29,848 nt of DNA, from assembly GCA_049999725.1 (NCBI GenBank), contig JBNGIS010020522.1, positions 1 through 29,848 on the forward strand, written 5' to 3'. A program made the translations under genes and the position numbers. This document shows positions 29,846-29,848 of the stretch, in pieces. The DNA is from Haplomitrium mnioides. Taxonomy: Eukaryota > Marchantiophyta > Haplomitriopsida > Calobryales. Numbering within the stretch: position 1 is the first letter of the stretch; every line of letters begins with the position of its first letter. Below the pieces are notes generated by a model. That model was given only the letters and a program-made list of their open reading frames with translations. It was not told the DNA's origin and ran no database searches.

Positions 29846-29848
29846 AGT

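Larger units (their letters stand above)
28461..29848 (-). other. Copia leader and unassigned flank, no gene seen
   Basis: This is the upstream side of gag. No initiator-Met PBS complement (GCTCTGATACCA) and no match to the 3' LTR were found, so either the leader is long or the element's 5' end was replaced. Open frames here (for example 29461-29775) have no domain content. Hairpins close to gag and a short tandem repeat at the edge are listed separately. Confidence 0.45.

Noticed and set aside
28461-29848. 5' LTR of the copia element in the right flank
   Set aside because: No sequence matching the 3' LTR (for example TGTTATAGGGACG) and no primer site complement were found there.

Overview
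The window looks like a stretch of a large, transposon-rich land-plant nuclear genome. Nothing in it reads as an intact gene. The supporting signs are decayed Ty3/gypsy and Ty1/copia retrotransposons of plant type, including initiator-Met tRNA primer binding sites of the form TGGTATCAGAGC. There are also a large minisatellite, long AT-rich stretches with no open frame, and two assembly gaps (1435-1534 and 12702-13101). The sequence does not identify the lineage. No rRNA, tRNA, CRISPR or bacterial feature was seen.

Layout from left to right. Positions 1-1434 hold a 54-codon open frame running off the left edge (minus strand), then a GC-rich non-coding block built from several degenerate internal repeats. 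Positions 1955-5350 are a 3'-truncated Ty3/gypsy element on the minus strand: LTR, PBS, gag with zinc knuckle, protease, RT and RNase H, with integrase and second LTR missing. Positions 5648-12357 are a 6.7 kb head-to-head inverted repeat. Each arm carries a broken copy of the same gene, which resembles the DUF7869 family (IDGMD, LDN and VGxTHDQID motifs). The left arm lacks 1.5 kb that the right arm keeps, and the missing piece is bounded by a 7-bp direct repeat. Short near-palindromes of the type CCTATGCNNGCATAGG are scattered through 5.2-13.2 kb.

Positions 13159-16689 are AT-rich with no convincing gene. Positions 16690-17431 are a second, gag-only fragment of the same gypsy family. It ends 19 bp into its LTR, where a 4.9 kb array of a 38-bp repeat begins (17432-22352, about 129 copies). 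In its last third the array shows a higher-order period of about 607 bp. From about 22388 to the right end lies a decayed Ty1/copia element on the minus strand: 3' LTR, polypurine tract, RNase H, RT, integrase, protease, gag and a long leader, with the 5' LTR outside the window. Its RT holds an in-frame insertion of about 170 codons made of repeated GPLV/GPFV units.

The parts do not form a pathway. They record successive insertions, an inverted duplication, a microhomology deletion and satellite expansion. The observations most worth following are the inverted DUF7869-like pair, the repeat-bearing copia RT, the dispersed palindrome family and the LTR-anchored satellite. Family assignments come from motif recognition by eye; no database search was run.
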